Source of the DNA: Lachnospiraceae bacterium
GTDB lineage: Bacteria; Bacillota; Clostridia; Lachnospirales; Lachnospiraceae
Direction: 5' to 3'
Assembly (NCBI GenBank): GCA_017619615.1
Contig: JAFZRY010000004.1
Location: 1-61,289, forward strand
DNA length: 61,289 nt
Shown: positions 48,774 through 58,217 of the stretch, in pieces
How the letters are laid out: the number at the start of each line of letters is the position of its first letter
Position numbering within the stretch: position 1 is the first letter of the stretch
The notes under the pieces: model-generated
What the model was told of the DNA's origin: nothing
Database searches by the model: none
The model's input: only the letters and a program-made list of their open reading frames with translations
Program-made: the position numbers and the translations under genes

Positions 48774-49199
48774 ATGTTGATGGGTGAATACAGCCATACG
48801 CTGGACGCCAAGGGCAGAATCATCGTGCCCGTCAAGCTGCGCGACCAGCTGGGCGACACGTTCGTCGTCTGCAAGGGCCTGGAGCACTGCCTTTTCATCT
48901 TTTCCCCCGCGGAATGGGAAAAGCTGGTGAACAAACTGGAAGCGCTGCCCCTGACCGATGCCAGGGCCCGGAAATTCACCCGGTACTTCCTCGCCGGCGC
49001 TTCCGAAGTGGACATGGACAAACAGGGCCGCGCCCTGCTCCCGCAGAACCTGCGGGAATCCGCCGGGCTGGTGAAGGACGTCGTCCTCTGCGGCGTCGGC
49101 AACCGCGCGGAGATCTGGTCCAAAGAAGCCTGGGAAGACATTTCTCATTACGACGATATCGACGAACTTGCGGAACAGATGGCAGCCCTGGGCATTTAA
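48774..49199 (+). CDS. mraZ: Transcriptional regulator MraZ
   Basis: 141 residues with two AbrB-like SpoVT halves: YSHTLDAKGRIIVPVKLRDQLG at the N-terminus and SEVDMDKQGRALLPQNLRESAG in the second half. It is the autorepressor of the division and wall cluster, binding the repeats at 48681-48707. RBS AAAGGAGG. Confidence 0.95.
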   Translation: MLMGEYSHTLDAKGRIIVPVKLRDQLGDTFVVCKGLEHCLFIFSPAEWEKLVNKLEALPLTDARARKFTRYFLAGASEVDMDKQGRALLPQNLRESAGLVKDVVLCGVGNRAEIWSKEAWEDISHYDDIDELAEQMAALGI

Positions 49200-49218
49200 C
49201 AGCGGCAGGGAGGGCGAT

Positions 49219-50196
49219 ATGGACTTTGCACATGTGCCCGTCATGCTGCGGGAGTGCCTGGAAGGCCTGCAGATCGATCCGGACGGCATCTATGTGGACG
49301 GAACGGTCGGCGGCGCCGGGCACGCGGGCGAAATTTTCAGAAGGCTTTCCCCGGAAGGCCGGCTGATCGGAATAGACCGGGACAGTGAGGCTCTGGCCGC
49401 GGCTGACGAAAGACTCAAAAAACTCGCCGCCGCTCTTGCGGAGACCAGAGCCGAACATCCCGCATTCTCCCTGGTGAAAGCCAATTACGGCGATCTGCCG
49501 CAGGTCCTGCGGGAACTCGGAATCCCGGCCGTGAACGGCATCCTCCTGGACCTGGGCGTCTCCAGTTACCAGATCGACAACCCCGAACGCGGCTTCTCCT
49601 ACATGCACGACGTCCCGCTGGACATGCGCATGGACCAGACGGAAAGTTACACCGCGAAGGATCTGGTGAACGGATACAGCGAAGCGGAACTCACGCGCAT
49701 CCTCCGGGATTATGGGGAAGAGCGCTTCGCGAGCTTCATCGCCCGCCGCATCGTGCTGGCGCGGCAGGAAAAACCGATCGAGACCACCGGCGAGCTGGTG
49801 GCGGTCATACAGAAGGCCATCCCCATGAAGTACCAGAAGACGGGAGGCCACCCGGCCAAGCGGAGTTTCCAGGCGATCCGCATTGAGCTGAACCACGAAC
49901 TGAGCACCCTGGAACAGTGTCTGGGCAGCCTGATCGACTGCCTCGCCCCCGGCGGAAGGCTGGCCGTGATCACCTTCCACTCCCTGGAAGACCGGATCGT
50001 CAAGACCGCGTTCCGGAAGGCCGAAGACCCCTGCATCTGCCCGAAGACCTTCCCGCGCTGCGTGTGCGGCGCCGTGAGCAAGGGCCGGGCGGTCAACCGG
50101 TCGCCGATCCTTCCCTCGGAAGAGGAGCGGGAGAGCAATTCCCGGGCAGCCAGCGCCAAACTGAGAGTTTTCGAACGGGCGGCAGCGGAGAGTTAA
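49219..50196 (+). CDS. rsmH: 16S rRNA (cytosine1402-N4)-methyltransferase
   Basis: 325 residues. HVPVMLRECLEGL, DGTVGGAGHAGEIF and GIDRDSEAL form the SAM site; ILLDLGVSSYQID follows and the C-terminal VITFHSLEDRIVK is diagnostic. It methylates C1402 in the decoding centre. Start at 49219 after GGGAGGGCG. Confidence 0.96.
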   Translation: MDFAHVPVMLRECLEGLQIDPDGIYVDGTVGGAGHAGEIFRRLSPEGRLIGIDRDSEALAAADERLKKLAAALAETRAEHPAFSLVKANYGDLPQVLRELGIPAVNGILLDLGVSSYQIDNPERGFSYMHDVPLDMRMDQTESYTAKDLVNGYSEAELTRILRDYGEERFASFIARRIVLARQEKPIETTGELVAVIQKAIPMKYQKTGGHPAKRSFQAIRIELNHELSTLEQCLGSLIDCLAPGGRLAVITFHSLEDRIVKTAFRKAEDPCICPKTFPRCVCGAVSKGRAVNRSPILPSEEERESNSRAASAKLRVFERAAAES

Positions 50197-50199
50197 GAG

Positions 50200-50685
50200 A
50201 TGGATAAGAGAACAGAATTATTTGAAGAATATTATCAGGAAGGCAACACCGTCAGGACCCGCGTCGTGGAGCGTCCGCTCCCGGACGAGGACCTGCTGCG
50301 CCTGCCTCCGGAACAGGAGCAGCCGTCGCGCGCGTCCCGTGCGCAGCGGGTGCCCCGTTTTGATCCCGCGAAGATCGGCACCTTCGTGCTGCTCACCGCG
50401 CTGTCCGTCCTGCTGGCTTTCGGCGGGATCGTGTACCTGCGGCTCAACGCGTCCGTCATGGCGTCCCGCACCCATATCGCCGAGATGGAAAAAGAGCTGG
50501 CAACCCTGAAAATGAACAACGAACTGCAGACCGACAAACTGAACGCGGAGATCGATCTGGCAGAGATCTACCAGGTCGCCACCGTACAGCTGGGCATGGT
50601 CCACGGGGATGGCAGCGAGACCATCACTTACGAGGAACAGCTGAGGGAGTACGTGAGACAGTATGAAAATATCCCGGGAAGGTGA
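50200..50685 (+). CDS. ftsL: FtsL-like division protein
   Basis: 161 residues. A cytoplasmic N-terminus of about 60 residues, one membrane span (TFVLLTALSVLLAFGGIVYL), then a short coiled coil and a tail. This is the topology and position of FtsL in Bacillota: immediately after rsmH and overlapping the PBP gene by 23 bp. FtsL stabilises the division-site FtsW/FtsI complex. Sequence identity with FtsL is weak as always, so the call rests on order and topology. Confidence 0.75.
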   Translation: MDKRTELFEEYYQEGNTVRTRVVERPLPDEDLLRLPPEQEQPSRASRAQRVPRFDPAKIGTFVLLTALSVLLAFGGIVYLRLNASVMASRTHIAEMEKELATLKMNNELQTDKLNAEIDLAEIYQVATVQLGMVHGDGSETITYEEQLREYVRQYENIPGR

Positions 50686-52525
50686 CGGCAAAAAACGCCT
50701 GAAACTGAATATATACATGCGGAGAAAACTGACGATCGCCTTTGGAGTGGCATCGGCAGTTTTGTTCGCATTGGCGCTGTATCTCGTCTTCCTGATCCGG
50801 GACAACGGCGAGTCCTACCAGAAGCAGATCCTGCAGCAGCAGGACTATTCCTCCGAAGTCCTTCCCTTCCGCCGCGGCGCCATTACGGACCGTAACGGGA
50901 CCGTGCTCGCCTACAGCGAGGAAGTCTTCACCCTGATCCTGGACCCGTCCGTGATCCTCTATTCCCCCAAAAACGACAACGCCCAGCCCAACCGCAATGC
51001 GACCGTGCAGGCGCTGACCGAAGTCTTCGGCTTTGACGCGGCGGACATCAACAGGATCCTGGACGAAAAACCGGACAGCCAGTATATCCGCTACGCGCGC
51101 CTGCTGACCCTGGAACAGAAGAACGCGTTCCTGACGCTGCAGGAGGAGTACAATACCGCGGAAGACGCGCAGGGCCGCGCGCTCCACAGCGACGAGATCA
51201 GGGGTGTCTGGTTCGAAACCGAATACAAGCGCACCTATCCCAAAGGCACGCTGGCCTGCACCGTGCAGGGCTTTTCCGGCGCGGAAGCGTCAGAAGGCCA
51301 CTGGGGCATCGAGGAATACTACAACGACTATCTGAGCGGCGTCAACGGCAAGCGCTACAGCTACATGAACCAGAACGGCGACATGGAGGACGTCCGCCAG
51401 TCGCCGGAAAACGGCAAGACTGTCGTGACCACGATCGACTGGTACATCCAGTCGGTCGCGGAGGAGAAAGTACAGGAATTCATCGCCGACAACGAATACA
51501 AGAACGTGGGCGTCGTGGTGATGGACCCCCGCACCGCGGAAGTCCTGGCCATGGCCACGGATAAATGCTTCGACCCGAACGAGCCGGCGGACATGAGCCA
51601 TACCTACACGGAAGAGGCCATTCAGGCCATGACCGAGGAGGAACTGGGCGAAGCCCGCAACCAGATGTGGCGCAACTTCACCATCAGCGACGCTAACTCC
51701 CCGGGTTCCGTCTGCAAGACGTTCACCGTGGCGATCGGCCTGGAGGAAGCGGCCGTGACGCCGGAATCGATGTTTGTCTGCGACGGCGGCGAGGATGTTA
51801 ACGGCGTGCACATCGGCTGCACGGAGACCCACGGCGACCTGATCCTGGAAGAGGGCCTGTGGTATTCCTGCAACGACGTCATGATGAACATCGCGGCGCG
51901 CCTCAGCGTACCGTCCATCCTGCAGTACGAGCGGAATTTCGGGCTGGGCAGCCAGACCGGCATCGACCTGCCCGGCGAAGCGTCCGGCAGCATCTTCACC
52001 GAAGACACGATGTCCGCGGTGGACGTGGCCACGACCTCTTTCGGCCAGGGCTACGCCGCCACCATGATCCAGGTGGCCGGCGCGTACTGCGCGCTGATCA
52101 ACGGCGGTTATTACTACCGGCCCCACATCGTCCGCCAGATCGTGGACGAAAACGGCGGCCTGGTGAAAAAATTCGAACCAGAACTGGTCAAGACCGTGGT
52201 GACGGAGGAGATCTCGTCCTTCCTCCGCACGGCGCTGTACAACACCGTGGAATCCTGGAGCACCGCGCGCAATGGCCGCATCGAAGGCTACAAGGTCGGC
52301 GGCAAGACGTCCACGGCGCAGAAATACCCCATCGAAGAGGAGCGCTACCTGATCGCCTACATGGCGTTCGTGCCGGCGGACGACCCGCAGCTGCTGATCT
52401 TCGTGGAAGTGGACGAGCCGGAACATCAGGGGACCACCGTTTCCAACGAAGGCGCCGCCAAGCTGGAAAAGGCCATCATGACAGAACTGCTGCCCTATCT
52501 GGGCATCCCGAAAACGGGAAAATAA
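50663..52525 (+). CDS. Penicillin-binding protein 2 / FtsI-SpoVD-like transpeptidase
   Basis: 620 residues. One membrane span (about 24-46), a dimerisation domain, then the transpeptidase. The SxxK motif is SVCK (SPGSVCKTFTVAIG), the SxN motif is SCN (LWYSCNDVMM), and the third motif reads KTS (VGGKTSTAQ) instead of KTG. It crosslinks septal peptidoglycan. No PASTA domains. The first ATG overlaps ftsL; an internal ATG at 50717 is a less likely alternative start. Confidence 0.9.
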   Translation: MKISREGDGKKRLKLNIYMRRKLTIAFGVASAVLFALALYLVFLIRDNGESYQKQILQQQDYSSEVLPFRRGAITDRNGTVLAYSEEVFTLILDPSVILYSPKNDNAQPNRNATVQALTEVFGFDAADINRILDEKPDSQYIRYARLLTLEQKNAFLTLQEEYNTAEDAQGRALHSDEIRGVWFETEYKRTYPKGTLACTVQGFSGAEASEGHWGIEEYYNDYLSGVNGKRYSYMNQNGDMEDVRQSPENGKTVVTTIDWYIQSVAEEKVQEFIADNEYKNVGVVVMDPRTAEVLAMATDKCFDPNEPADMSHTYTEEAIQAMTEEELGEARNQMWRNFTISDANSPGSVCKTFTVAIGLEEAAVTPESMFVCDGGEDVNGVHIGCTETHGDLILEEGLWYSCNDVMMNIAARLSVPSILQYERNFGLGSQTGIDLPGEASGSIFTEDTMSAVDVATTSFGQGYAATMIQVAGAYCALINGGYYYRPHIVRQIVDENGGLVKKFEPELVKTVVTEEISSFLRTALYNTVESWSTARNGRIEGYKVGGKTSTAQKYPIEEERYLIAYMAFVPADDPQLLIFVEVDEPEHQGTTVSNEGAAKLEKAIMTELLPYLGIPKTGK

Positions 52526-52550
52526 AGATCGATCCGGGGGGAGAGGAACG

Positions 52551-53501
52551 ATGAAGGAACTGGCATGGGCCGGCACCATCGCGTTCGGGATCAGCGTGAT
52601 CCTGACGCCGGTGCTGATCCCGATCCTGCAGAAACTGAAATTCGGCCAGGTGATCCGTGAGGACGGACCGCAGGGCCATCTGAAAAAAGCAGGCACGCCT
52701 ACCATGGGCGGTATCGCGTTCGTGCTCGCATACACGGTCGCGGCGCTGATCTTCGTGCGTTCTCACACGGAGTGGCTGCCGGTCCTGATCGTATCCGTCC
52801 TGTGCGGCCTGATCGGCTTCGCGGACGATTTCCTGGAGATCCTGAAAAAGAAAAACGAGGGCTTAAAGCCCCTGCAGAAATTCTTCCTGCAGCTGCTGGT
52901 CATGACGCTGTTCCTGGTATACCGCTTCCTCGCGGTCCCGGAGCCCACGCGCATCCTGCTGCCCGGCGGGAGCGAATGGAACATGCCCTGGTGGCTGTAC
53001 ATCGCGATGTTCTTCTTCATGTTCATCGGGACGGACAACGGCGTGAACTTAAACGACGGCCTGGACGGCCTCTGCGCCAGCGTGACCACGGTAGTGGCGC
53101 TGTTTCTGACGTTCCTGTCCGGCAAATATGACGCCGGGCTGGGCACGCTGTGCATCGCGGTGGCCGGCGCGCTGTTCGGCTACCTCATCTTCAATACCTA
53201 TCCGGCGCGCCTGTTCATGGGCGACACCGGTTCGCTGGCCCTGGGCGGCTTCGTGGCGGCGGCGTTCATCACGCTGCGCCAGCCGCTGCTGATCCTCATC
53301 GCCGGCTTCATCTACGTCGCGGAAAGCGTTTCCGTGATCATCCAGCGCTATTATTTCAAGGCGACCCACGGGAAGCGGTTCTTCCGTATGACCCCGATCC
53401 ACCATCATTTCGAGCTGGGAGGCTGGTCCGAGCCCCGCGTGGTCATCGTCTTCACCGCGGTCACGTTCTGGTGCTGCGTGCTGGCGTATCTGCTGGCGTA
53501 A
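52551..53501 (+). CDS. mraY: Phospho-N-acetylmuramoyl-pentapeptide-transferase
   Basis: 316 residues with about ten spans. KKAGTPTMGGIAF, FADDFLEI and the DNGVNLNDGLDGL motif carry the catalytic Asp residues; MTPIHHHFELGGWSE closes. It makes lipid I from UDP-MurNAc-pentapeptide. RBS GAGAGGAACG. Confidence 0.96.
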   Translation: MKELAWAGTIAFGISVILTPVLIPILQKLKFGQVIREDGPQGHLKKAGTPTMGGIAFVLAYTVAALIFVRSHTEWLPVLIVSVLCGLIGFADDFLEILKKKNEGLKPLQKFFLQLLVMTLFLVYRFLAVPEPTRILLPGGSEWNMPWWLYIAMFFFMFIGTDNGVNLNDGLDGLCASVTTVVALFLTFLSGKYDAGLGTLCIAVAGALFGYLIFNTYPARLFMGDTGSLALGGFVAAAFITLRQPLLILIAGFIYVAESVSVIIQRYYFKATHGKRFFRMTPIHHHFELGGWSEPRVVIVFTAVTFWCCVLAYLLA

Positions 53502-53531
53502 GCGCCTGCGGACCAAAGAGGAGAGAAGAGT

Positions 53532-54890
53532 ATGGAATGGAATAAGGAACAGCCGATCCTGGTGGCGGGAGCGGGCATCAGCGGGACCAACGCGCTGCGC
53601 CTGCTGCTGAGGGAAGGCTATAAACCGGTCTTATATGACGGCAACCCCAAGGTGGACCTGGAGAAGCTTTACGCGAAGCTGGACGGCCGCCGGGATTTCG
53701 AAGTGGTGCTGGGCGACCTGACGGACGACGTGATCCGCCGCGTGCAGTTCTGCGCCATCAGTCCGGGCATCTGGCTGGACCGCCCGTTCGTGAAGCAGCT
53801 GCGTGACGCCGGCGTGCCGGTCATCAGCGAGATCTCGCTGGCGTATCATTTCTCCCGCGGCCGCGTCGCCGTCGTCACCGGCACGAACGGCAAGACCACG
53901 ACCACCACGCTGATCGGCCACATTATGGAGGCCGTGAACCCGGAGACCTACACGGTGGGCAACATCGGCCGGCCGTATTCGGAATATGTGACGCGCACGA
54001 CGGACAATTCCCTGACCGCCATCGAAATGTCCAGCTTCCAGCTGGAGACGACGGACGAACTGGTCCCCGACCTGCTGGTCATCACCAACATCCGCGCCGA
54101 CCATCTGGACCGCCACGGAAGCATGGAAAACTACGTGGCGCTCAAGAAAAAACTCTGCCTGCACCAGCGCCCGGACCAGTTCACCGTGATCAACGGGGAC
54201 GATCCCTGGCTGGCGGACGTGCCCTCCCTGACGAAGGCCCGCGTCCTGCGTTTCTCCTCAAAGCAGGAACTGGAGGAAGGCTGCTTCCTGCGGAATGACA
54301 ACGTCATCCTGCGCATGGACGGCAAAGAATTCCACATTTGCCGCCGCGATGAGATCCAGCTGCTGGGCATGCACAATGTCGAGAACGTCATGACCGGCGT
54401 CCTGGCCTGCTGTGCGCTCGGCGCGCCGGCGGACGTCATCCGGGAGCAGGTCCTGAGTTTTACCGCGGTCCCGCACCGCATGGAATACATCTGCACAAAG
54501 AACGGGATCAAGTATTACAATGATTCCAAAGCCACCAACCCTGACTCCGTGGTCAAGGCCATGGAGGTGGTGACGCCGCCCGTGGTGCTGATCGCCGGCG
54601 GTTTCGACCGCCACGCGGATTACCGGGAGATGGTGGAAAGTTTCCGCGGCATCGTGCGTTCCGTGGTCCTGCTCGGGACCACCGCGCAGGACATCGCGGA
54701 TGCCATCAACCTCTGGTACCCGCTGCCCACCGCGATCGTGGACACGCTGGAAGAAGCAGTGAAACTGGCGACGGAACAGGCGCGCGAGGGCGACACGGTG
54801 CTGCTCAGCCCCGCCTGCGCCAGCTGGGACATGTATCCGAATTTTGAGGTTCGGGGAGATGAATTCAGGCAACTGGCCTTAAAACTGTAA
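53532..54890 (+). CDS. murD: UDP-N-acetylmuramoylalanine-D-glutamate ligase
   Basis: 452 residues. VTGTNGKTTTTTLIGHI is the ATP P-loop, and NIRADHLDRHGSMENYVALK and YNDSKATNPDS mark the central domain. It adds D-Glu to UDP-MurNAc-Ala. Four bases separate it from ftsW. Confidence 0.96.
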   Translation: MEWNKEQPILVAGAGISGTNALRLLLREGYKPVLYDGNPKVDLEKLYAKLDGRRDFEVVLGDLTDDVIRRVQFCAISPGIWLDRPFVKQLRDAGVPVISEISLAYHFSRGRVAVVTGTNGKTTTTTLIGHIMEAVNPETYTVGNIGRPYSEYVTRTTDNSLTAIEMSSFQLETTDELVPDLLVITNIRADHLDRHGSMENYVALKKKLCLHQRPDQFTVINGDDPWLADVPSLTKARVLRFSSKQELEEGCFLRNDNVILRMDGKEFHICRRDEIQLLGMHNVENVMTGVLACCALGAPADVIREQVLSFTAVPHRMEYICTKNGIKYYNDSKATNPDSVVKAMEVVTPPVVLIAGGFDRHADYREMVESFRGIVRSVVLLGTTAQDIADAINLWYPLPTAIVDTLEEAVKLATEQAREGDTVLLSPACASWDMYPNFEVRGDEFRQLALKL

Positions 54891-54894
54891 CGCG

Positions 54895-56088
54895 ATGAAA
54901 GTCAGACGGATCAATCTGCAGGAACAGAAATACGGGTATGACATCGGCTTGCTGTTTGTCACGGTATTTCTGTGCATTTTCGGACTGATCATGATCTACA
55001 GCGCAAGCTATTACACGGCCACGGTGAAGGAGCTGCCCGCGAACTATTACCTGAAAAAGCAGATCATTTCGACCCTGATCGGCCTGGGCCTGCTGATCGC
55101 GATGGCGGCGATCCCCTACCGCGTTTTCTGCGGGTGGCTGTCCCTCGTCGCGTACGGCGCGGGCCTCATCCTGATCGTCCTGACCACGTTTACGTCGCTG
55201 GGCCATACGGCCGGCGGGCGCACGCGTTGGATCACGCTGTTCGGGCAGACGTTCCAGACGGCGGAGATCGTAAAGGTCGGCGTCATCGCGGTGCTGGCCT
55301 GGCTGGTGATGCGCTTCGCCAAACAGATCCGGGGCCATAAGCTGTGGTGGCTGATGCTGGCGATCGCCGCCCTCCCGGCCATCCTCGTGTTCAAGAACGA
55401 CCTGAGTTCGGCCGCCATTATCGCGGCGATCCCGATCGTCATGATCGTGGTCCTGAACAATAAGAAATCGACCTATATCATTCTGGCCGTGGCTTTCGTC
55501 CTGTTCACCGCCCTGCTGATCTATATCAAAAATATGGATCTGGACAAACTGATGCAGATCGGCAAATGGGTCGACGAGCATACCCCGCTGCACGAGTACC
55601 AGATGCGGCGCCTGTACGTGTGGAACGATCCCACGTATGACGCCAAGGGCGACGGCTACCAGGTGCTGCAGGGGCTGTACGCGATCGGCTCCGGCGGCCT
55701 GTTCGGCAAGGGCCTGGGCGCTGGGACGCAGAAACTGGGCTTCGTGCCGGAAGCTTCCAACGACATGATCTTCGCGATCCTCTGCGAGGAACTGGGGCTG
55801 TTCGGCGCGTTCGCGCTGATCCTGCTTTACATTTTCATGCTGTACCGCATGATGCGCATCGCCGTGCAGGCGGAGGACGCGTACGGCGCGCTGTTCACCG
55901 TCGGCGTCATGACGCAGATCGCCGTCCAGTCGATCTTCCATATCGCGGTGGTGACGAATCTGCTGCCCAACACGGGTATTTCGCTGCCCTTCATCAGTTA
56001 CGGCGGCACCTCTTCGATCTTCCTGATGGGGGAAGTGGGCCTGGTGATCAGTGTCGGACGGGGCCGCAGGGAGAAGAAAAAGACGTGA
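54895..56088 (+). CDS. ftsW: FtsW/RodA/SpoVE-family lipid II polymerase
   Basis: 397 residues with about ten spans. LFVTVFLCIFGLIMIYSAS near the start, GTQKLGFVPEASNDMIFAILCEELG, and NLLPNTGISLPFISYGGTSSI are the SEDS signatures. It polymerises glycan strands at the septum together with the PBP. It overlaps the next gene by 4 bp. Whether it is FtsW or SpoVE cannot be told from sequence; its position favours FtsW. Confidence 0.93.
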   Translation: MKVRRINLQEQKYGYDIGLLFVTVFLCIFGLIMIYSASYYTATVKELPANYYLKKQIISTLIGLGLLIAMAAIPYRVFCGWLSLVAYGAGLILIVLTTFTSLGHTAGGRTRWITLFGQTFQTAEIVKVGVIAVLAWLVMRFAKQIRGHKLWWLMLAIAALPAILVFKNDLSSAAIIAAIPIVMIVVLNNKKSTYIILAVAFVLFTALLIYIKNMDLDKLMQIGKWVDEHTPLHEYQMRRLYVWNDPTYDAKGDGYQVLQGLYAIGSGGLFGKGLGAGTQKLGFVPEASNDMIFAILCEELGLFGAFALILLYIFMLYRMMRIAVQAEDAYGALFTVGVMTQIAVQSIFHIAVVTNLLPNTGISLPFISYGGTSSIFLMGEVGLVISVGRGRREKKKT

Positions 56089-56825
56089 AAAAATGGATCC
56101 TGGTAATCGTTCTGGCCGTGGCCGCCGTCCTGGTCGTCCTGGCGCTGATCCCTGCCGGAACCATCCGTTATGAAGGAAACGCCTATTACGAAGAAGAGGA
56201 ACTGACGAAGCGGGTCTTCGGAGACAGCAAGCCCCGCTACTTCGTCGCGCTCCTGCAGGAAAAACTGGGGCGCCACAAGGAGATCCCGTTCGTGGACCAT
56301 TACGACGTGCAGTTCGGCCCGGGCCGCGATATCACGGTGCGCCTGTACGAGCGCTCACTGGCCGGCTACCTGCGCTTCCAGGACTACAACCTGTACTTTG
56401 ACTGGAGCGGCACGGTGGTGGAGAGCAGCAGACAGCAGGTCGACGGCGTTTTCGAGGTGACGGGCCTGGGCGTGGATTACGCCGTCGTGGGGAAAAGGCT
56501 CCCGGTGGCGGACAGTACGGCGATCGACAGCATCCTGACCATCAGCCAGTTCCTGAAGAAGGAGAGCGTTGCCTGGAACGGTACGGAGACCCCGCTGGCC
56601 AGCCTGGCAAAGCGGATCCGCTTCAGCAGCGACGGCGTCTCGGTCGATTTCGGGGACATCGAGGTCCTGCTGGGCAGCGCCGAAAACATGGACGCCAAGC
56701 TGTTCCTGATGGCGGACATCCTGCCCGAACTGGCCGGCCGGAAGGGAACGCTGTACCTCGACAACTACCAGAGCGGGGCCGTCAGACCCCATTACGTCTT
56801 CAAAGAAAAGCAGCCCGGCGAGTAA
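56085..56825 (+). CDS. FtsQ/DivIB-like division protein
   Basis: 246 residues with a single N-terminal span (about 5-22) and a POTRA-like start [20 protein letters not shown]. The extracellular rest is diverged. This is the usual position of divIB/ftsQ before ftsZ. It overlaps ftsW by 4 bp. Confidence 0.75.
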   Translation: MKKWILVIVLAVAAVLVVLALIPAGTIRYEGNAYYEEEELTKRVFGDSKPRYFVALLQEKLGRHKEIPFVDHYDVQFGPGRDITVRLYERSLAGYLRFQDYNLYFDWSGTVVESSRQQVDGVFEVTGLGVDYAVVGKRLPVADSTAIDSILTISQFLKKESVAWNGTETPLASLAKRIRFSSDGVSVDFGDIEVLLGSAENMDAKLFLMADILPELAGRKGTLYLDNYQSGAVRPHYVFKEKQPGE

Positions 56826-56846
56826 GACCGGGCGCTTCTTTTTTTG
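56813..56846 (+). terminator. Terminator overlapping the ftsQ stop
   Basis: GCCCGG pairs with CCGGGC, including the stop codon in the loop, and TTCTTTTTTT follows. Confidence 0.75.
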
Positions 56847-56865
56847 GAAAATTTATCACGCATAC

Positions 56866-56894
56866 TTGATTATTGGGGATAAATCCCCTATACT
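56866..56894 (+). promoter_or_regulatory. Promoter of ftsZ with palindromic spacer
   Basis: TTGATT (56866-56871), 17 bp, TATACT (56889-56894). The spacer holds GGGGAT-AA-ATCCCC, a perfect 6-2-6 palindrome, so a regulator may bind between the boxes. Confidence 0.8.
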
Positions 56895-56985
56895 TGATGT
56901 GAAACTGAGGGAGACCATCCGGTGGACAGCCTACAGGCCGTCCATTTACAGTATTCTAAAAACGGACCATTCGGGAGGTAGCAGG

Positions 56986-58149
56986 ATGTTGGAGATAAAA
57001 GCCAACAATATGGACAGCGGCGCAAAGATTTTTGTGATCGGTGTCGGCGGCGCCGGCAATAACGCCGTGAACCGCATGATCGACAGCAACACGGAAGGCG
57101 TGGAATTCATCGGGATCAATACGGACCGTCAGGCCCTCATGGCCTGCAAAGCCCCTTCCACCATCCAGATCGGCGAAAAGCTGACGAAGGGCCTCGGCGC
57201 CGGCGCGAAGCCGGAGATCGGCCAGAAGGCCGCGGAAGAAAGCGAAGAAGATATCGCCTCCGCCATCCAGGGTGCGGACATGGTGTTCGTGACCTGCGGC
57301 ATGGGCGGCGGCACCGGCACGGGCGCGGCTCCCGTCGTGGCGCGCATCGCCAAGACCATGGGCGTCCTGACCGTCGGCGTGGTGACCAAGCCTTTCCGTT
57401 TCGAAGGCAAGGTCCGCATGCAGAACGCCAACACGGGCATTGAAAGATTAAGAGAAAACGTGGACACGCTCATCGTGATCCCGAACGATAAACTGCTGGA
57501 GATCATCGACCGCCGCACCTCCATGCCGGACGCGCTCGCCCGCGCGGACGAAGTGCTGCAGCAGGCCGTCCAGGGCATCACGGACCTGATCAACGTGCAC
57601 GCGCTGATCAACCTGGACTTTGCCGACGTGCAGACCGTCATGCAGGACAAGGGCGTGGCCCATATCGGTATCGGCCGGGCCAAAGGCGATGACAAGGCTA
57701 TCGAAGCCGTCAAGATGGCGGCTACCAGCCCGCTGCTGGAGACCAGCATCATCGGTGCCAGCGACGTGATCCTGAACGTATCCGGCGACGTCGGCCTCAT
57801 GGAAGTGTACGACGCGGCCAGCTACATCACGGATCTGGTAGGCGAAGACGCCAACATCATCTTCGGCGCCACTTACGATGACACCATCCAGGACGAAGCC
57901 ACCATCACCGTGATCGCCACCGGCCTGACGGAAGGCGCCAAGCCCGCCCCCAACAGCGCGGCCAAGACGATCTCCGCCTTCCGCAGCGAACGCCCGGCAG
58001 CGCCGAAGGCGCCCGCCGAAGACAAGGAAAAAGACAAGAGACCGGAACCTCCCGTGAGCAGCGGCAGTTACGTGCGCCAGCCCGCCCAGGTCCCCAACGC
58101 CACGGTGACCCGCCGGGAGATCAACGTACCGGGCTTCTTGAAGAAATAA
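56986..58149 (+). CDS. ftsZ: Cell division protein FtsZ
   Basis: 387 residues. [35 protein letters not shown] (tubulin signature) and [11 protein letters not shown] with the catalytic T7 loop are all present. A linker of about 55 residues ends in the INVPGFLKK tail that binds partner proteins. Start at 56986 by the RBS GGGAGG. It polymerises into the Z ring with GTP. It has its own promoter, so it is not only read through from the upstream genes. Confidence 0.97.
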   Translation: MLEIKANNMDSGAKIFVIGVGGAGNNAVNRMIDSNTEGVEFIGINTDRQALMACKAPSTIQIGEKLTKGLGAGAKPEIGQKAAEESEEDIASAIQGADMVFVTCGMGGGTGTGAAPVVARIAKTMGVLTVGVVTKPFRFEGKVRMQNANTGIERLRENVDTLIVIPNDKLLEIIDRRTSMPDALARADEVLQQAVQGITDLINVHALINLDFADVQTVMQDKGVAHIGIGRAKGDDKAIEAVKMAATSPLLETSIIGASDVILNVSGDVGLMEVYDAASYITDLVGEDANIIFGATYDDTIQDEATITVIATGLTEGAKPAPNSAAKTISAFRSERPAAPKAPAEDKEKDKRPEPPVSSGSYVRQPAQVPNATVTRREINVPGFLKK

Positions 58150-58172
58150 GACCGGTCTGACCGGGACCCATC

Positions 58173-58199
58173 GGGGGCAGGCGCATTCGCCCGCCCCCG
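58173..58199 (+). terminator. Hairpin between ftsZ and rapZ
   Basis: GGGGGCAGGCG-CATT-CGCCCGCCCCC, 11-bp nearly perfect stem with no U tract. Likely attenuates or stabilises the ftsZ message. Confidence 0.5.
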
Positions 58200-58217
58200 T
58201 TTCATCAGGAGAGACAC

